A DNA stretch of 64,000 bases from Bolinopsis microptera (GCF_026151205.1 NC_087076.1:7664902-7728901); one strand, 5' to 3'; positions 12,344 to 53,989 are shown, counted from the stretch's first letter. Program-made: numbers and translations. Notes: generated by a model not told the origin, from the sequence alone.

Positions 12344-15300
12344 ACCATGGTGTGGCCCAGCATAATTTAGATGTTAGCAATTAGTTAAAATTTTACTCAA
12401 GGCGACGAAACTGAAGTACTTAATGATTGGTTGAATTAGCCACTCTTAAATTTGAAACGTTGAAACAATGAAAAATGTTGACTCTGACTCCGCCATGGCC
12501 ATACTGACACATTATGTATATTTGCATCAAATTACCAACCAGAATTTGGGTCCAGAAAGCTAAAATGAGGCTTTGTAATTGAACTAAATTGAAGCAAAAA
12601 TGTGGCGCTGTAATTTTCTTGATATAAATTTACATTCACATTTGCTTTCATGTTTGCAGTCGTGTCTTAGTCACGAATGAAATAACGAGTCAACTAAAAT
12701 GCCAATAATATGCTTCATGTATAATGCATTGCAATTGCTTTGATCAAAGGACCACAAAACTCTAAAATATGCAGCAGACTAATTATTGTACCCTGGTTGT
12801 TGGGATGATTTACTCCCACTGTCCCAAAAGTAATTTAAGTTTAGACAATTTCCCACTAATTGTCTGGAACAAAGTAATTATCGTCGGTAAAGCGTTTATC
12901 CAAGGGGAATTTTGTGTAAGATATTAATTATTAATCTTATCTTTACCAAAATTCTTATCTCGATTCCCAGCCTTTGACATAAAAATTTAGCCTCTCTGTC
13001 GTGCTAATATTTGATAATACTATTGACTAATCCTGGTGCATTTTATCATACCAATATAGCTCATTGCTTCAGCTTTGGTTGATGTCCATGGCAACCACTA
13101 AGAATTGTTTTGGGGCAGCTTCTGGGCATTTTTACTATAGCTTCGGGCTATGTCCGAACAATAGCCCTGCTCAGTAATTACGATTTATTATTAAGACGAC
13201 TCATCTTGTCAACTGCTCTTAATTGTCCTGATTTTGTTATTCGTTTAATTCGGATGCTCAATTTCCAAATTGTATATAGTTTGACGTAGTGTCACGGCTA
13301 GCCATCCTGTGTCCAGTGGCAGGAGGCCATTCTTTATAATGTACCTCACGTGCATCGCTCATTTTCTTATCATTGGTTTCAATCCGCTTAATCATAGCAA
13401 TTACTTTTATTTCCGGTCAAATTTACTGTCGACTGTGGACTTGGGTTCGGTTTCGTTGCCTAGTTTGGTTTGATAATTTCGTGTAATTAAGTTTAACGAG
13501 ATGTTACGTACTGAACTAAAATTAAGGGCTTATAGTTTAGTTGGTCTGTAGATTCTGTAGAACAATCCTGACATTTATGGATGACGTTCGAATTTAAATT
13601 GATTGGGCTGTCAAGTGCCAGTGTAACATAATTAGTGATAATTTTGGTGACATTTTATAATACGACAAAGTATAATTACCATAATATTGTATTTTATGTA
13701 TGACGTGAGATGAGCTACGTTAAGCTTGAGTTACGTATCAACGTTCATGTCATGGTCATACAACCCGCAGACATGCGTCCTCTCACTATATCAGAACACT
13801 CGCATATCCTCCCCACCAAGGCATCAATCTAGACAAGAAAGGTTGTCATCGGGTGTTATATATCCACTTTATATCGGCTCTCGATCGATCGCGATTGTTT
13901 CTTGTAGATCAGCATATAAGGTTGCAAGGTGTGACAGCTTGTCAATTGTCACAGTTATATAGCGTCACGTTGTTGGGAATACCTGCCATTGACCTAAAAC
14001 TGACAGTACTGTTCATTTCATTACCGCTCTCAGCTCACTCTCCTTCTTCTACCTCTCTTTGAAGTGTCCAGATGAGTCATATTGTTTATTACGGTCACCG
14101 TCCTCATCAATCACTTGACTACCGGTACGTACGTACATTCAACTGAAATGTACATGTAATATGTTTCGGATCTCGTCCGAGTATCATATAATAATGATCC
14201 ATTGTTTTATCGTATTATATAGTGCGGTGATAGTTAGTGCGGTATGAACAGTGTCTGTGGCCAGTGCATCACTGTTTTATACTTTATATGGTCTGTGTAC
14301 GTGCACTGTGTGTTGCTGTGTCATGGCTGGCTGTTTGCGTGAACTTGATACTTATATTTTAAATACCTATTCAATATTCATGCGACTTTGCTTACTTGGT
14401 AGAACTAGACATCGCTCTTGGATCTTCAGGATTTGTGGAGTTGTACAACCGCAATGCCTTAATTGGGTGAAGGAAGGAGACACCGTCGTCAGTTATTACT
14501 TGTAATTGTAACGTGTCATGTCTTATGTCAACACCCAGGTTATCATTCTTATCCCGAGCGTACAAGTAATTGCTTGCAACGTTATTTAATCTAGTAAAAT
14601 CGTTTTGCGAACTTCTCAGAACTAGCTAGAAAAATTTCAGCAGATTTTCTTGGGCTTGCTTCTTTGCTTGTGTGAATACCGGTGCTCCAGGCGACAACCA
14701 ACAAATTTTGTAATTTTGTAGTTGCCCTATCACCGACATGCTATGTTGAATGTTTACATTTCAGTTCAGAAGTTCTCAACTATGTACCTACACGCATATG
14801 GCAGTACCTAGATATGTGATTTCTGGACATTTTGTGCAACATAAAGTTTTCAGCCTGTTGCAGTTGCACGGCCTGTTGATAAGTTCAGGGACATTTGTTA
14901 AACATAAAGTTACACTGTGACAATAGAAAAACACATTTAGTTTTACAAAATAGCTCCAGCCCGGCCATGTTAAACAAATAACTGAGGGAACTCATTTTAT
15001 TGTCAGAGTTCAAGAAGGTGGTAATATGACCCATTTCCATTGACACAAAATTAAAGTTGCGCCCTATATATGATATATGTACATAGTCTCTACTGAATTA
15101 TGCGAGTGCTCGATAACAAAAAACATCGTTACTATTGTGGAGAACCCTTACCGCGACTGTTATTTGAGGTGTCCACATAGTTGTCCCGTTAGCGCACAAT
15201 TGTTACTGCAATTTCACCTCGTGTTCTAAAGTTCCCGTTACACAGAGCTGTCACAAGTTCCACGTGACATTTTGTGTTGAAACCGCAGGTGCTATCCGCA

Positions 15301-15399
15301 CATTCCGGTATTCAGGCTAGATTATGTTGATGATGGAGCATGCGCACGCACTATCCTAGGTTAGCTTTCGTTTTGCAAGGTTGCATCCGGCTTTTTAAA

Positions 15400-15769
15400 C
15401 TAATCAATGTGTTGGTTTGAGCTGCTCCAAAGGTGTGGCAACAGCCTCAGACCAAAATACCTGCCTGTGTTTGCCTTGACTATTTTGAAGATTAAACGAT
15501 CAAACGCTAATGACTGGACTGTAGAATTTTTTAGCTTCCATCTGTGATCAATTATAGTGAAAATACTTTTGAACCCGTGCAATGTTCACACCTTTATTAT
15601 GCCAATTCATAACCGACCAGTATTGTGATTCCTGTAATTTTGCTAAAGCACCGCACTTTATATTATGAGTAAACTTCGACTGTATTTTAAGACCCAAGTA
15701 GTTAAAGTTGATATTATGAAGGATTTGATAGTTGGAAAATAAATTTTTTTTCCCCGATTTATTGTCCAC
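15400..15769 (-). pseudogene. Possible decayed LINE reverse-transcriptase fragment
   Basis: The minus-strand frame at 15,548-15,769 contains ILHNINFNYLGLKI followed by GALAKLQES, reminiscent of the connection between RT palm and thumb (YLG..I block) in non-LTR elements. A second frame (15,400-15,582) continues with basic, hydrophobic text after a frame change. The resemblance is weak and there is no poly(A) tail or target duplication that I can see. It could be a chance ORF pair. Confidence 0.3.
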
Positions 15770-16780
15770 CTCGCTAGCCTACCCAAAAAGATAACGACGC
15801 CACGGCATAATTGACTTATAAGTTATAGTTATTGTATGTATAAAACATGCAATATGTTTGCAAAATGTATCATATTGATTCTCTTAGAGACACAAGAGCC
15901 ATTGGTTTATCACTTACCTAAGTAAGGCAAAGCATTGAGGAGACAATGTTGCGTCAAATTTCACGAGGGCAGTATTTTTTGTAGAATTAAATTAGCGAAT
16001 GTTAAACATCATACCAATGCATTCCCTGTCTCGGCTACAACATATTAAACAGATTCACCGTTACAGTTCGTCCTCATTACAGTTATATAGTACAACAGAT
16101 TGTATGATTCGAGAGTTACGCATAGCGATCTGCTGTTACAGCATCGATTTCAAACACCACCATTTAACCTTTATCACAGTTAACCCTCGTCGGGTATTCA
16201 ATATTGCTCACTTCTTTACTTGTTCTACAGCGAGCCGAAAGGTTTCGTGCTTTAACATTCTTGATTCTCGCCGTTATTATCAGTCGTAGTCAGGGCAGTG
16301 TGTTTAAAGTATTGTGTTATCGTGTAGTTCAAATCCTATGCGGGAATGTTCCTCGTCGTTCATCGTCTTTAATGGGTTGTTGAAATATGTTGAATCTTGG
16401 TTTTACGTCATCATGTGTGCAATTAGTATTAAAACCGCGAGAGTCTACCTTTGGCTCGTATTAAGCTGTTACGTTTTAGCTGTCCTGCACATTTATCATT
16501 AGAAATTGCTTTATAATGATGTTAATTGGGCAAAGTAACGCGTCAATCTTGAACAAAGAATTTTATACCAATTTAGATCTGTCTGTCTGCTTTAAACAGG
16601 TCCGCCGTACGTTGATCAATCGTTTCAGGAAGTCTTGCTGCCTTGAGTGATTCTGCTAACTTGCAGTAATCAGATGTCAGCATTTTGAACTGACAATGAC
16701 ATTGGTGTCATTTGACGTACCCTTTTACGTACTTTCCTATAATACTAGGTCCATTCTAGAACATTGCACTTTTAAAATTA

Positions 16781-16823
16781 TAACTCAACTTGTTGGTAAC
16801 ATAGTTATCAACAAGTTAAGTTA
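16781..16823. repeat. Short hairpin-forming inverted repeat
   Basis: Two 19-base arms (TAACTCAACTTGTTGGTAA and TTATCAACAAGTTAAGTTA) separated by 5 nt, with two mismatches. It is about 0.75 kb upstream of the exchanger start codon. Function unknown. Confidence 0.75.
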
Positions 16824-17495
16824 TTTATTCGAACTTTTCATCTAGAAGTGAAACAAATTCTTCATGTTATGGAGCCAGGGTGTGGACAGTTATTAGCTTA
16901 TGTTATTAATTTATGCTAAGTTATTTATTTTATTTTAATATGTTACATAAATGTTTTATAATGGTCAGTATATAACACGTTTTTCATTTCTTTTTAAGAT
17001 TTAAGAACTTCTCATAGAATCTCTCCACTTTTCTACAACTTTCATATTATTATGTTTTTGACCTTTAGTTTAACTTTTAATTTGTATGTCTCGTTCATCA
17101 TTTCTGTGGTACGGATTCATGAAGTCCTTTGATGAAGTAGAGTGAGATCTATCATCTTTGATAAACATTCATTTGTCATCGAAGAGTGTTTAATGTATCA
17201 TAACATTCAATTATTATATATTAGATCATTCCAGGCCACGCTACTTTGATTGAGTACACATAACTGGAGATTCAATTACCATCACCTTGTATAAAACGAA
17301 CAGTTATGTTAATTATGCTTCAGTAAATTTATGCAGCTACTGCCTGTATTGTATAATAATTTTTATTGTTAGCATATAATTATACGTTCTGAAAATTTAT
17401 ATGTTCTATATATTATTGTCGATTATTATTATTAGCTCAAGATATACATACTTAGTTCCAATTCATAATTGCGTAATATTTACCAAAAATATTTG

Positions 17496-17530
17496 TAGGG
17501 CATGTAAGGGAGCGGAAAGGCCACATAAGA
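17496..17530 (+). other. Candidate 5' UTR start after a splice acceptor
   Basis: An acceptor-like TTTGTAG ends just before GGCATGTAAGG, about 35 nt ahead of the ATG at 17531. This suggests that a non-coding first exon lies upstream, so the promoter may be far away. The ATG is followed by a clear signal peptide ([17 protein letters not shown]), which supports this start. Confidence 0.4.
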
Positions 17531-47554
<30,024 letters not shown>

Positions 47555-48744
47555 AACCTAAATAACCCTAATTCTTTGGGTTAAAATTTGGTCGACAACA
47601 CCGATCTCTTGTATGATAGAAGAATAGAAATCCAGCAAGTTATAGGGGGCTGATAATTAAGATTTGCTTGCTGGTGAAAGACATTCCTTTCTCGGAGAAG
47701 GAGAGGTCAATTTTAATCAGATGTCCGTTGGGTCCTTACAATGTCAAACTTATCCATGGGAAACGATACCTAAGCAAATACCAATACGCTAATACTTTCA
47801 TGATCATGGCTTCGATTTAATGGTACGTCATACCATGTGACCTGGTGGAAAGATAAAAATCCTTACATTGGCACATGTAACAGGAAGGGGGAGTGTTCAT
47901 TTGATCTGGTCGTGATGATTGGTGTTGAAATTTTTTCGGCTAAAACTGATGTTAGATAATTAAGTAGAGAGACAGGCTTTTGAGACGTATACTCTAGGTA
48001 AGGTGATGCCGATACCTTGATTTTTCCGAGGAAACAGTTAAAAAGCCTATTTCTACTTATTTAAATCATTACAATCTATTCAACCTATTGTGGTCGCATA
48101 TTCGTTTGGTAGCAAAAATCATTTTGTACAGTTGCTTCTTAAAATTATGATGGATAATATTATCTTAAAGTCATTTTACGCTAGTCTCTTTTACAAGATA
48201 TATTCAAAAATTTGTCCAAGTTATGTAATTTACGTTTTTTAATCCAACCACTTTAGTTTAGTGGGATGTGTATTTATAACAAGAAATTTCTGTGAACAAT
48301 TTGTGAAACATGAAGTAATTGTGTCTACTCTATTCAAGGCTAAACAGTGATGCTAATATTAATATTTTTTATCTCTAAAGAATTGTTAATATATTTCTGT
48401 AAAATAGTCATAGATGGCACATTAACCAGCATGAGATAGCGCCTGAAATGGCATTTTGTACTTATAGCTTTAACAGCTAAACAAGTTCCCATGGTTTGAA
48501 CGAGATTAAATTATACAATATACATAGGATTAGGATGGATGAAAGATTCACAATTTGTCGATTCAGGACCCTGTAAAATTAGAGTATCATTTTGATTTAA
48601 GTATAAACTGAGTTGATAAATTAACATATTTTCCCTTGTTTTCATCTTGAAGACAATCCAAATGGTTATCTATCACGTGACTAACTTTAAGTTTAACACG
48701 TACTCCAGCTCTATATATTACGGTTCTGACGCACAATCCAAAAT
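47555..48744. other. 3' UTR/intergenic sequence after NCKX
   Basis: No coding potential recognised. AT-rich; the true cleavage site of the exchanger mRNA is not evident. Confidence 0.5.
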
Positions 48745-48752
48745 CATAACTC

Positions 48753-49259
48753 CAAGGTTGTTAAATACGTATTAGGAGGGAATACGTATTGGAATACGAA
48801 TACGTATTAATCCTCGAAAATTGACGTATTACGACGTATTCTTTATTCCAAAAATTCAAATACAAAATATGTTGAGGGGACTGAACTTTAGAAAATGGTC
48901 TTAAACTTTGATAATATTAATTGCGAGATCGTTTTAGGAAACGAAATCATTAAATATGTATTAATATGTAATTGATAATTTCGCAAAAAATGTTAGCTTA
49001 TTATCCATGAAATTTGATTACAAATTTAAGTTATCATGTATAACTGCACTCCTTTAATGCATGATCAATGATGAGGGTGGCGCGCAGCTGTAATGTTTAA
49101 TTTTGACAAATCAGCGTATTACGGCGTATTATGGCGTATTCGTGGACGTATTTAACAATCCATAGAAATTACCGTAATCCGGCGTATTACGACGTATTCT
49201 TTATTAGAACCGAATACGTCGTATTCTTTCACGAAAATTTGACGTATTTAACAACCTTG
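48753..49259. mobile_element. hAT-type MITE with 8-bp target-site duplication
   Basis: It starts CAAGGTTGTTAAATACGT and ends with the exact inverse, giving perfect 18-bp terminal inverted repeats. It is flanked by identical CATAACTC (48745-48752 and 49260-49267), an 8-bp duplication typical of hAT transposons. The 507-bp interior has no ORF but is full of ACGTATTACG/CGTATTCTTTATT subrepeats, many of which are self-complementary (AATACGTATT). A non-autonomous element mobilised in trans, and apparently recent because termini and duplication are perfect. Confidence 0.92.
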
Positions 49260-49575
49260 CATAACTCTACTAGCTGACCCTGACCCAGTCTCTAACCAAA
49301 GCATTCTGCATTTGTCAAACCGTAACCATATCGAGAATCAGAAATTCCTACTTCCTTATATTATTATTATGGTCATGTAACGCGATCAAAACAGTTCTTC
49401 GTTGAAAACTCTTCATGGAAGCATATGCAAGTGTCATGTAGGGTTGACAAAAGGTGCATTTCCCTTTGCGTGCGCGATAAAAAGGGACATGCTGATGCAT
49501 CGTGTTACATGTGGAGCGATTTTACCTCGGGACCTCAGCGCGGCAGCCCTCAGGCTTTTTCTGTTCATAAACAGA

Positions 49576-49725
49576 TTACTGGGCGGTGCTCAGCCTGTCT
49601 ATTCGGCGGAATGATTATGATTATGAACATAAATATATTATATAATAGCTTGGGCTCCCCAGGTAAATAAACAGATTGAAGCTACGGCGTGGAATGACAT
49701 TGACAAGCTGAGCGCCACCCAGTAA
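49576..49725. mobile_element. Small foldback/MITE-like unit
   Basis: Bounded by TTACTGGGCGGTGCTCAGCC (left) and its inverse CAAGCTGAGCGCCACCCAGTAA-type end (right, 49702-49725). Inside are a TTATGAACATAA block and a GGGCTCCCCAGGTAAA block. The same two blocks recur at 49,953, 53,448 and 53,741, so this is one of several copies of a local family. Confidence 0.65.
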
Positions 49726-49808
49726 GGGTGATTCGGAATCAGCGATCAAAAATAAGTCTTAACGAAAAATCTCAACATTTGAGTGTCTGTGTATATATTG
49801 TCATATGT

Positions 49809-49910
49809 CATACGTTGTATGACCCGCCGCGCACTAGTGCGCGGCTCCCCCTGTATCGTAGAAACTCTACACTACTATAGTGAAGCGACAGTGGGGGTCA
49901 CCACGTGATA
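49809..49910. repeat. Left arm of a distant inverted repeat (pairs with 53,052-53,158)
   Basis: CATACGTTGTATGACCCG, CGCGCAC.AGTGCGCGGCTCC, TGTATCGTAGAAAC and GGGGGTCAC blocks match the inverse of 53,052-53,158 in order, with moderate divergence. The GCGCAC.AGTGCGC segment is itself a hairpin. Confidence 0.85.
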
Positions 49911-49952
49911 CAATGTATATAATATCAATGATTTTGGAATTGAATCCGCGAG

Positions 49953-49990
49953 CTTACCTAGGGGACCCCAGGCTATTATGTTCATAAACT
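49953..49990. repeat. CTTACCTAGGGGACCCCAGG repeat copy
   Basis: Family copy of the near-palindrome CCTGGGGACCCCAGG followed by .TTATGTTCATAA; other copies are at 53,448-53,480 and 53,741-53,770, with an inverted copy at 49,630-49,667. Confidence 0.8.
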
Positions 49991-50539
49991 AATAATAATA
50001 GGGGGTGCACCATAAAAATAAACTTGCTCGGATTTAAAAAATGTTTGTACCATTGTTTTCTAGAGACTGTGAGAATTTTCACAATACCAAATTTGTCATA
50101 CTTTTTTAGAAAGATCAGTGAGTTTCGCCTAGGTGCCATATTTGATGGTGTGCGGCTTTGGGAGCAAAATTAGCTGTAAAAGTCGCGTAATTTGACCAAA
50201 TTTGACCAAATTCGTTGATTTTTGTCGTATTATTTGGATATATCTTCAATTCCTTGAATTAGATCATTCTGAAAATTGGCGACGACCTTCCAATAAAGCT
50301 TTTACACCTGTCCGAAAAATTTGGTGGATATCGGAGTTGATATAGTAATCAAAATGGGGCAAAATACGCTGCTTTTAGCTGTAAGTGTAACATAATGTCT
50401 GATGGTTGGATATGCTTTAAACTTTTCGGACACTTTCCTTGTAAGTCTATGAGTAAGCTTACCAATTTTTGTTGCAATCGGAGGTCGGGAAGGATACTTA
50501 ATATCTATTTGTTTGAAGAAAATTGTGCTGGCCGAAATT

Positions 50540-50800
50540 AGCGCTAAAAAACCATCCTACAGTCGGCACGCGCGGCTCACTGTCAATGGCGCACTACCTA
50601 ATAATAAAGATTCGGCGGAATGACAGGCTGAGCGCCGCTTTGACCATTGTTAATGATTTGGCCCGGCGCGTGCTACTTCGTAGCACTTGCCATCGAGAAG
50701 AAAGCGGCGCGCGCTACTTCGAAGAAATTTAGACGAGAAACATCCGTCAAAGCGCCGCCCAGTAAATCCGAGCTTGGAGGACTTCGACGCGCCGCGCAAA
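50540..50800. repeat. GC-rich repeat cluster
   Basis: Contains GGCGGAATGACAGGCTGAGC (50,615-50,634), AGCGCCGCCCAGTAA (50,751-50,765) and several GCGCG/CTACTTCG blocks (GCGCGTGCTACTTCG, GCGCGCGCTACTTCG). Short open frames here follow from the GC content; none is a recognised gene. Confidence 0.6.
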
Positions 50801-51395
50801 CTAGCATTCTGATCTTGCATCGCTTTGCAGAGCCACAATCTGGAAGGGTTGACATCGTCAATCAAATCCGAGCGTGCTTAATTGTTAATCACTTTACAGT
50901 TATAAAAAACATAACTCATTAAGTATTATCAATTAAAGAATTAATAATTTGTTAAGACCTGATGAATTCAGTAACTTCATGCTTGTGAGAAATAATATAT
51001 GCTCCACTGAACATTTTCCTGGTAATTTTGTGTCAGGATGTACACGCGGGTCGCGTTATATTTACAATGTATTGCAATCAAAAGCAATCAATTTCATATG
51101 TTGTGGAATGTGGATGTCACTGTTTTATCATTATTAATTTACTCACCGGTCACACCATCTTCTGTCCTATTGATATTAATATTTGAGTCCGAACGTGCTG
51201 AATCACTATACACTGGATTTAATATGTTATAATCACTTATCACACCGTACGAGCTTACTGATACTTCGCTAGTAGTATTAAGTATAGTGGGTTATGTCCA
51301 ATTTGTATAAGTTTAACTGGATCCTGCAGAAAAAAGTTAAAGGGCTGATGAAATTTAAAAAGTGCTGCCCTTATTTTGTTGAACTAACCTGTAAC

Positions 51396-51427
51396 CTTGT
51401 AGCGCGCGATGCGTTACTGGGCCGCGC
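51396..51427. repeat. Left arm of a GC-rich inverted repeat (pairs with 53,214-53,245)
   Basis: CTTGTAGCGCG.GATGCGTTAC TGGGCCGCGC matches the inverse of 53,214-53,245 with two or three differences. The LINE copy is inserted between the two arms. Confidence 0.85.
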
Positions 51428-51441
51428 ATCCAATAATGCTT

Positions 51442-51444
<3 letters not shown>

Positions 51445-51474
<30 letters not shown>

Positions 51475-53027
51475 GAGGCTGGGCCAAGATAGCCCACGAG
51501 AGGATAGCATTGAGATGCTCTGCCTACCTCTGGGGTGTGGCAACCTTGGGGAAGGTTGCCGGTGAAATCAGAGTGATTGGTGGAGGATGGTGTAAGATGA
51601 TATATGAGTCAAAATGATACGCTTAAATGCCAGCTGGGTTTGGAAAAGTAAAACGAGACGAGACAGCATATGAGCTAATACTTTAAGTCACCCCGGTCTG
51701 ATCCAGCTCTTCCGGCACAATTAAGCGTTTGGTGCGGTTTGCGAAATTGACAATTGTGGTGATGTGTTGGTTGTCGAATATGTCATTGACAGAGAGGTAG
51801 TAGTCCTGGAAATATTGACCTCTAATTTGGGCAATAGCTGGACACTGTCCAAGGAAGTGTGAGACAGTTTCCTCTCCGTCGCCGCACATAGGACAAGCAC
51901 TGGTGTTTGATTTGCAAATGGTGTGAAGGTGTTTGTTTAAGCCGCAGTGACCCGTGATGAGGTGAACTGCAGTTCTGTAATCTTGTCTGTTTTTGCTGAG
52001 TGTAGTGTTGAGGTTTTTGATGATTTTGGCATGCTTGTGGCCGAGTGTCAGTTTGGTGTGTCTGGGACCGTCAGTTAACCAAGTTTCCTGATTCAGTCTG
52101 TTGACTTTGTTGTCGATTTGACGCTTGATGTAGGATTGTGGATTTGGACACTTCAAAGTGGATTCACTGGTTGTACCAAGCTTGGCCAGCTCATTTGCTT
52201 TTTCGTTCCCCCACAATCCGATGTGTGCTGCAATCCATCGTATCTCTAGCGTGTTGTTGGATCCGAGTGCATTAAGAGAGTCGTAACAGTCTCTTGTAGT
52301 TCTACTTCGCGTTGAAAGCGCAGAGATAGCTTGTATAGATGAGAGACTGTCAGACCATATGATGATATGTGTGTTGGTATAGGTAGAGAGATATTTGCAA
52401 GCTTCAATGATGGCGGTGAGCTCTGTTTGGTAAACAGTGCAATAATCAGGGAGCTTGAATGATCTTTCTTCAAGGGTGGTGTTATTGTTGTCAGTTGTGA
52501 TGATATAGCCAGCCCCGCATCCTGAGTCTGTGAGTGACCCGTCAGTGTAGCAGGTGATCGTTTCACTGGTAATGTTGTCGATGGTGTTTTGAAGTGAATT
52601 TCTATATTCAGTGGTATCGGCTCCAGGAGTTGTGACGGTGAAGTGCCGTCCCAGCATCATGGTTGGTGTTGTTAGGTCTCTCGTTGCTCTAGGTGGGATA
52701 ATGAGGTCTGCCATGAATTGCTTGTTGATAGTGGTATGATTTTTGATAGTTCCCTTCCTGAAAGCGATAGTTTCAAGAGTGAGGCTGCCATAAGCTTGTA
52801 GCCTGGCCGCACCCTTTGCTGCTTCGCCTTGCAGGAACAGTATGATGTCAGAAGTGTCGGTGAGGTGATTCAATGCGATAAAAGGTGTGCTTGGCATGGC
52901 ACCAGACATCATTCTGAGTGCCAATGCCTGAACACGTTTGAGTTTCTTCGCGTTATAGTCCGTTTGAGTGGCCCTGATCCATATACTACAGCAGTAGGAT
53001 AGGATTGGACGGATGACAGCCGTGTAC
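51445..53027 (-). mobile_element. 5'-truncated LINE (I-group-like) with poly(A) tail and target duplication
   Basis: A minus-strand retrotransposon copy with a poly(A) tail (T28 at 51443-51470) and flanking duplications of AATAATGCTTCTT at 51432-51444 and 53028-53040. The body carries the end of the reverse transcriptase, an RNase H domain, a CCHC finger and about 210 bp of 3' UTR. The 5' part (ORF1, endonuclease, most of RT) is missing, as is usual after target-primed reverse transcription. The insertion landed within the GC-rich inverted-repeat unit, so it is younger than that unit. Confidence 0.93.
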
Positions 53028-53044
53028 AATAATGCTTCTTGCAA
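51683..53044 (-). pseudogene. RT thumb, RNase H and zinc-finger remnant of the LINE
   Basis: 453 codons, uninterrupted. Residues about 1-90 are the end of the RT (ALLYTAVIRPILSYCCSIW). About 165-300 is RNase H with CYTDGS (Asp), YQTELTAI (Glu), IWSDSLSS (Asp) and WIAAHIG (His). The last catalytic Asp, normally in a GNEKAD motif, is Asn here (GNEKANELAK). At about 385-405 is a CPMC-x8-H-x4-C finger (CPMCGDGEETVSHFLGQCP). The first four residues come from host sequence (the target duplication). RNase H plus a C-terminal CCHC finger fits I/Loa/Tad-group LINEs. Truncation makes it non-functional. Confidence 0.92.
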
Positions 53045-53051
53045 CCACTTC

Positions 53052-53158
53052 TATCACGCCGTGACCCCCATTGTCGTTTCACTAAGTGGCGTCCCCTTTA
53101 GCGTTTCTACGATACATGGGAGCCGCGCACTTGTGCGCGACGGGTCATACAACGTATG
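53052..53158. repeat. Right arm of the distant inverted repeat
   Basis: Inverse partner of 49,809-49,910 (GTGACCCCCATTGTCGTTTC, CTACGATACA, GAGCCGCGCACTTGTGCGCG, CATACAACGTATG). Confidence 0.85.
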
Positions 53159-53213
53159 AAAAGCATATAACGTATGAAAAGCAATTAATTGACGATGTCA
53201 ATTCATCTCAGCT

Positions 53214-53345
53214 CGGCGCGGCACAGTAACGCATCGCGCTACAAGAAAAGCAACCACTTCGTTAGATCGGCGAAATGCGCTACTGGGCCTCGCCGAGCTG
53301 CGAAGAATTGACGTCGTCAATTAACAATTAACCTGTAACCCTCCT
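53214..53345. repeat. Right arm of the GC-rich inverted repeat and flank
   Basis: 53,214-53,245 is the inverse of 51,396-51,427. The following text contains another GCGCTACTGGGCCTCGCCGA block related to the same family. Confidence 0.7.
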
Positions 53346-53447
53346 AGCCCTATAGAGTGTAAGTGTCGTCGATTAATTGCACATGTGGCGAGGTGGAAGC
53401 CAGATCAATAGATTGTATATATAATTACACTGCATGCAGTATCACTA

Positions 53448-53519
53448 TTTACCTGGGGACCCCAGGCATTATGTTCATAAAAGATTTGGCGGAATGACAG
53501 GCTGAGCGCCGCCCAGTAA
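53448..53519. repeat. 72-bp repeat unit joining both local core motifs
   Basis: TTTACCTGGGGACCCCAGGC, then ATTATGTTCATAA, GGCGGAATGACAGGCTGAGC and GCCGCCCAGTAA without a gap. This is the most compact copy of the family and probably close to its minimal form. Confidence 0.8.
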
Positions 53520-53740
53520 TATCACTATTAGCTAGTGAGTTATGTCCAATTTTAATTTATTTTTTAAGAATGGTATGGATCCTGACGAAACATTGCACTA
53601 AACCAGAATATAGCCCTGGCCTGCGCGCTATACTATTAGTATAACTAAAGAGACAGGTCGCTGGCGCAGAATTTGTAATTCTGTGCAGTGAAAACAAACA
53701 CATTAAGTACTAGTAGCCTTAATCTTATCAAACTGCAAAC

Positions 53741-53985
53741 TTTACCTGGGGACCCCAGGCCAATAATGTTTATGAACATATTAATATTATAACGGGTGAT
53801 ACTCGTAAAATATTTGTTTCAAATATTATAAAATATTTGTTTCAAATTGAAATAAGACCGCGTCGACGAGTCTGGAGTCGAACTCGGCGCGAGTCTTGGT
53901 AGGTTATAAACGGAAACCTACAATAAACATACAACATAGATTGTGGATTGAGGCTGCCGGTGACAGGCTGAGCGCCGCCCAGTAA
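53741..53985. repeat. Repeat copy at the left edge of the duplicated unit
   Basis: Starts TTTACCTGGGGACCCCAGGC and ends with GACAGGCTGAGCGCC/GCCCAGTAA (53,962-53,985). The two cores are here separated by about 200 bp that includes a doubled AAAATATTTGTTTCAAAT and the GC-rich GACCGCGTCGACGAGTCTGG segment. The part from about 53,828 onward is repeated at 58,938. Confidence 0.75.
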
Positions 53986-53989
53986 ACTT

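Larger units (their letters stand above)
2561..17490. other. Long stretch without a supported gene
   Basis: About 15 kb with only short open frames, none of which resembles a known protein. It is AT-rich and has several small repeats, listed separately. I cannot exclude small exons, promoters or enhancers of the downstream exchanger gene, but the sequence alone shows none. Confidence 0.5.

Noticed and set aside
49402-49670. Short Cys-rich open frames left of the foldback cluster
   Set aside because: They run into the repeat units and are not conserved protein families; their length follows from local GC content.
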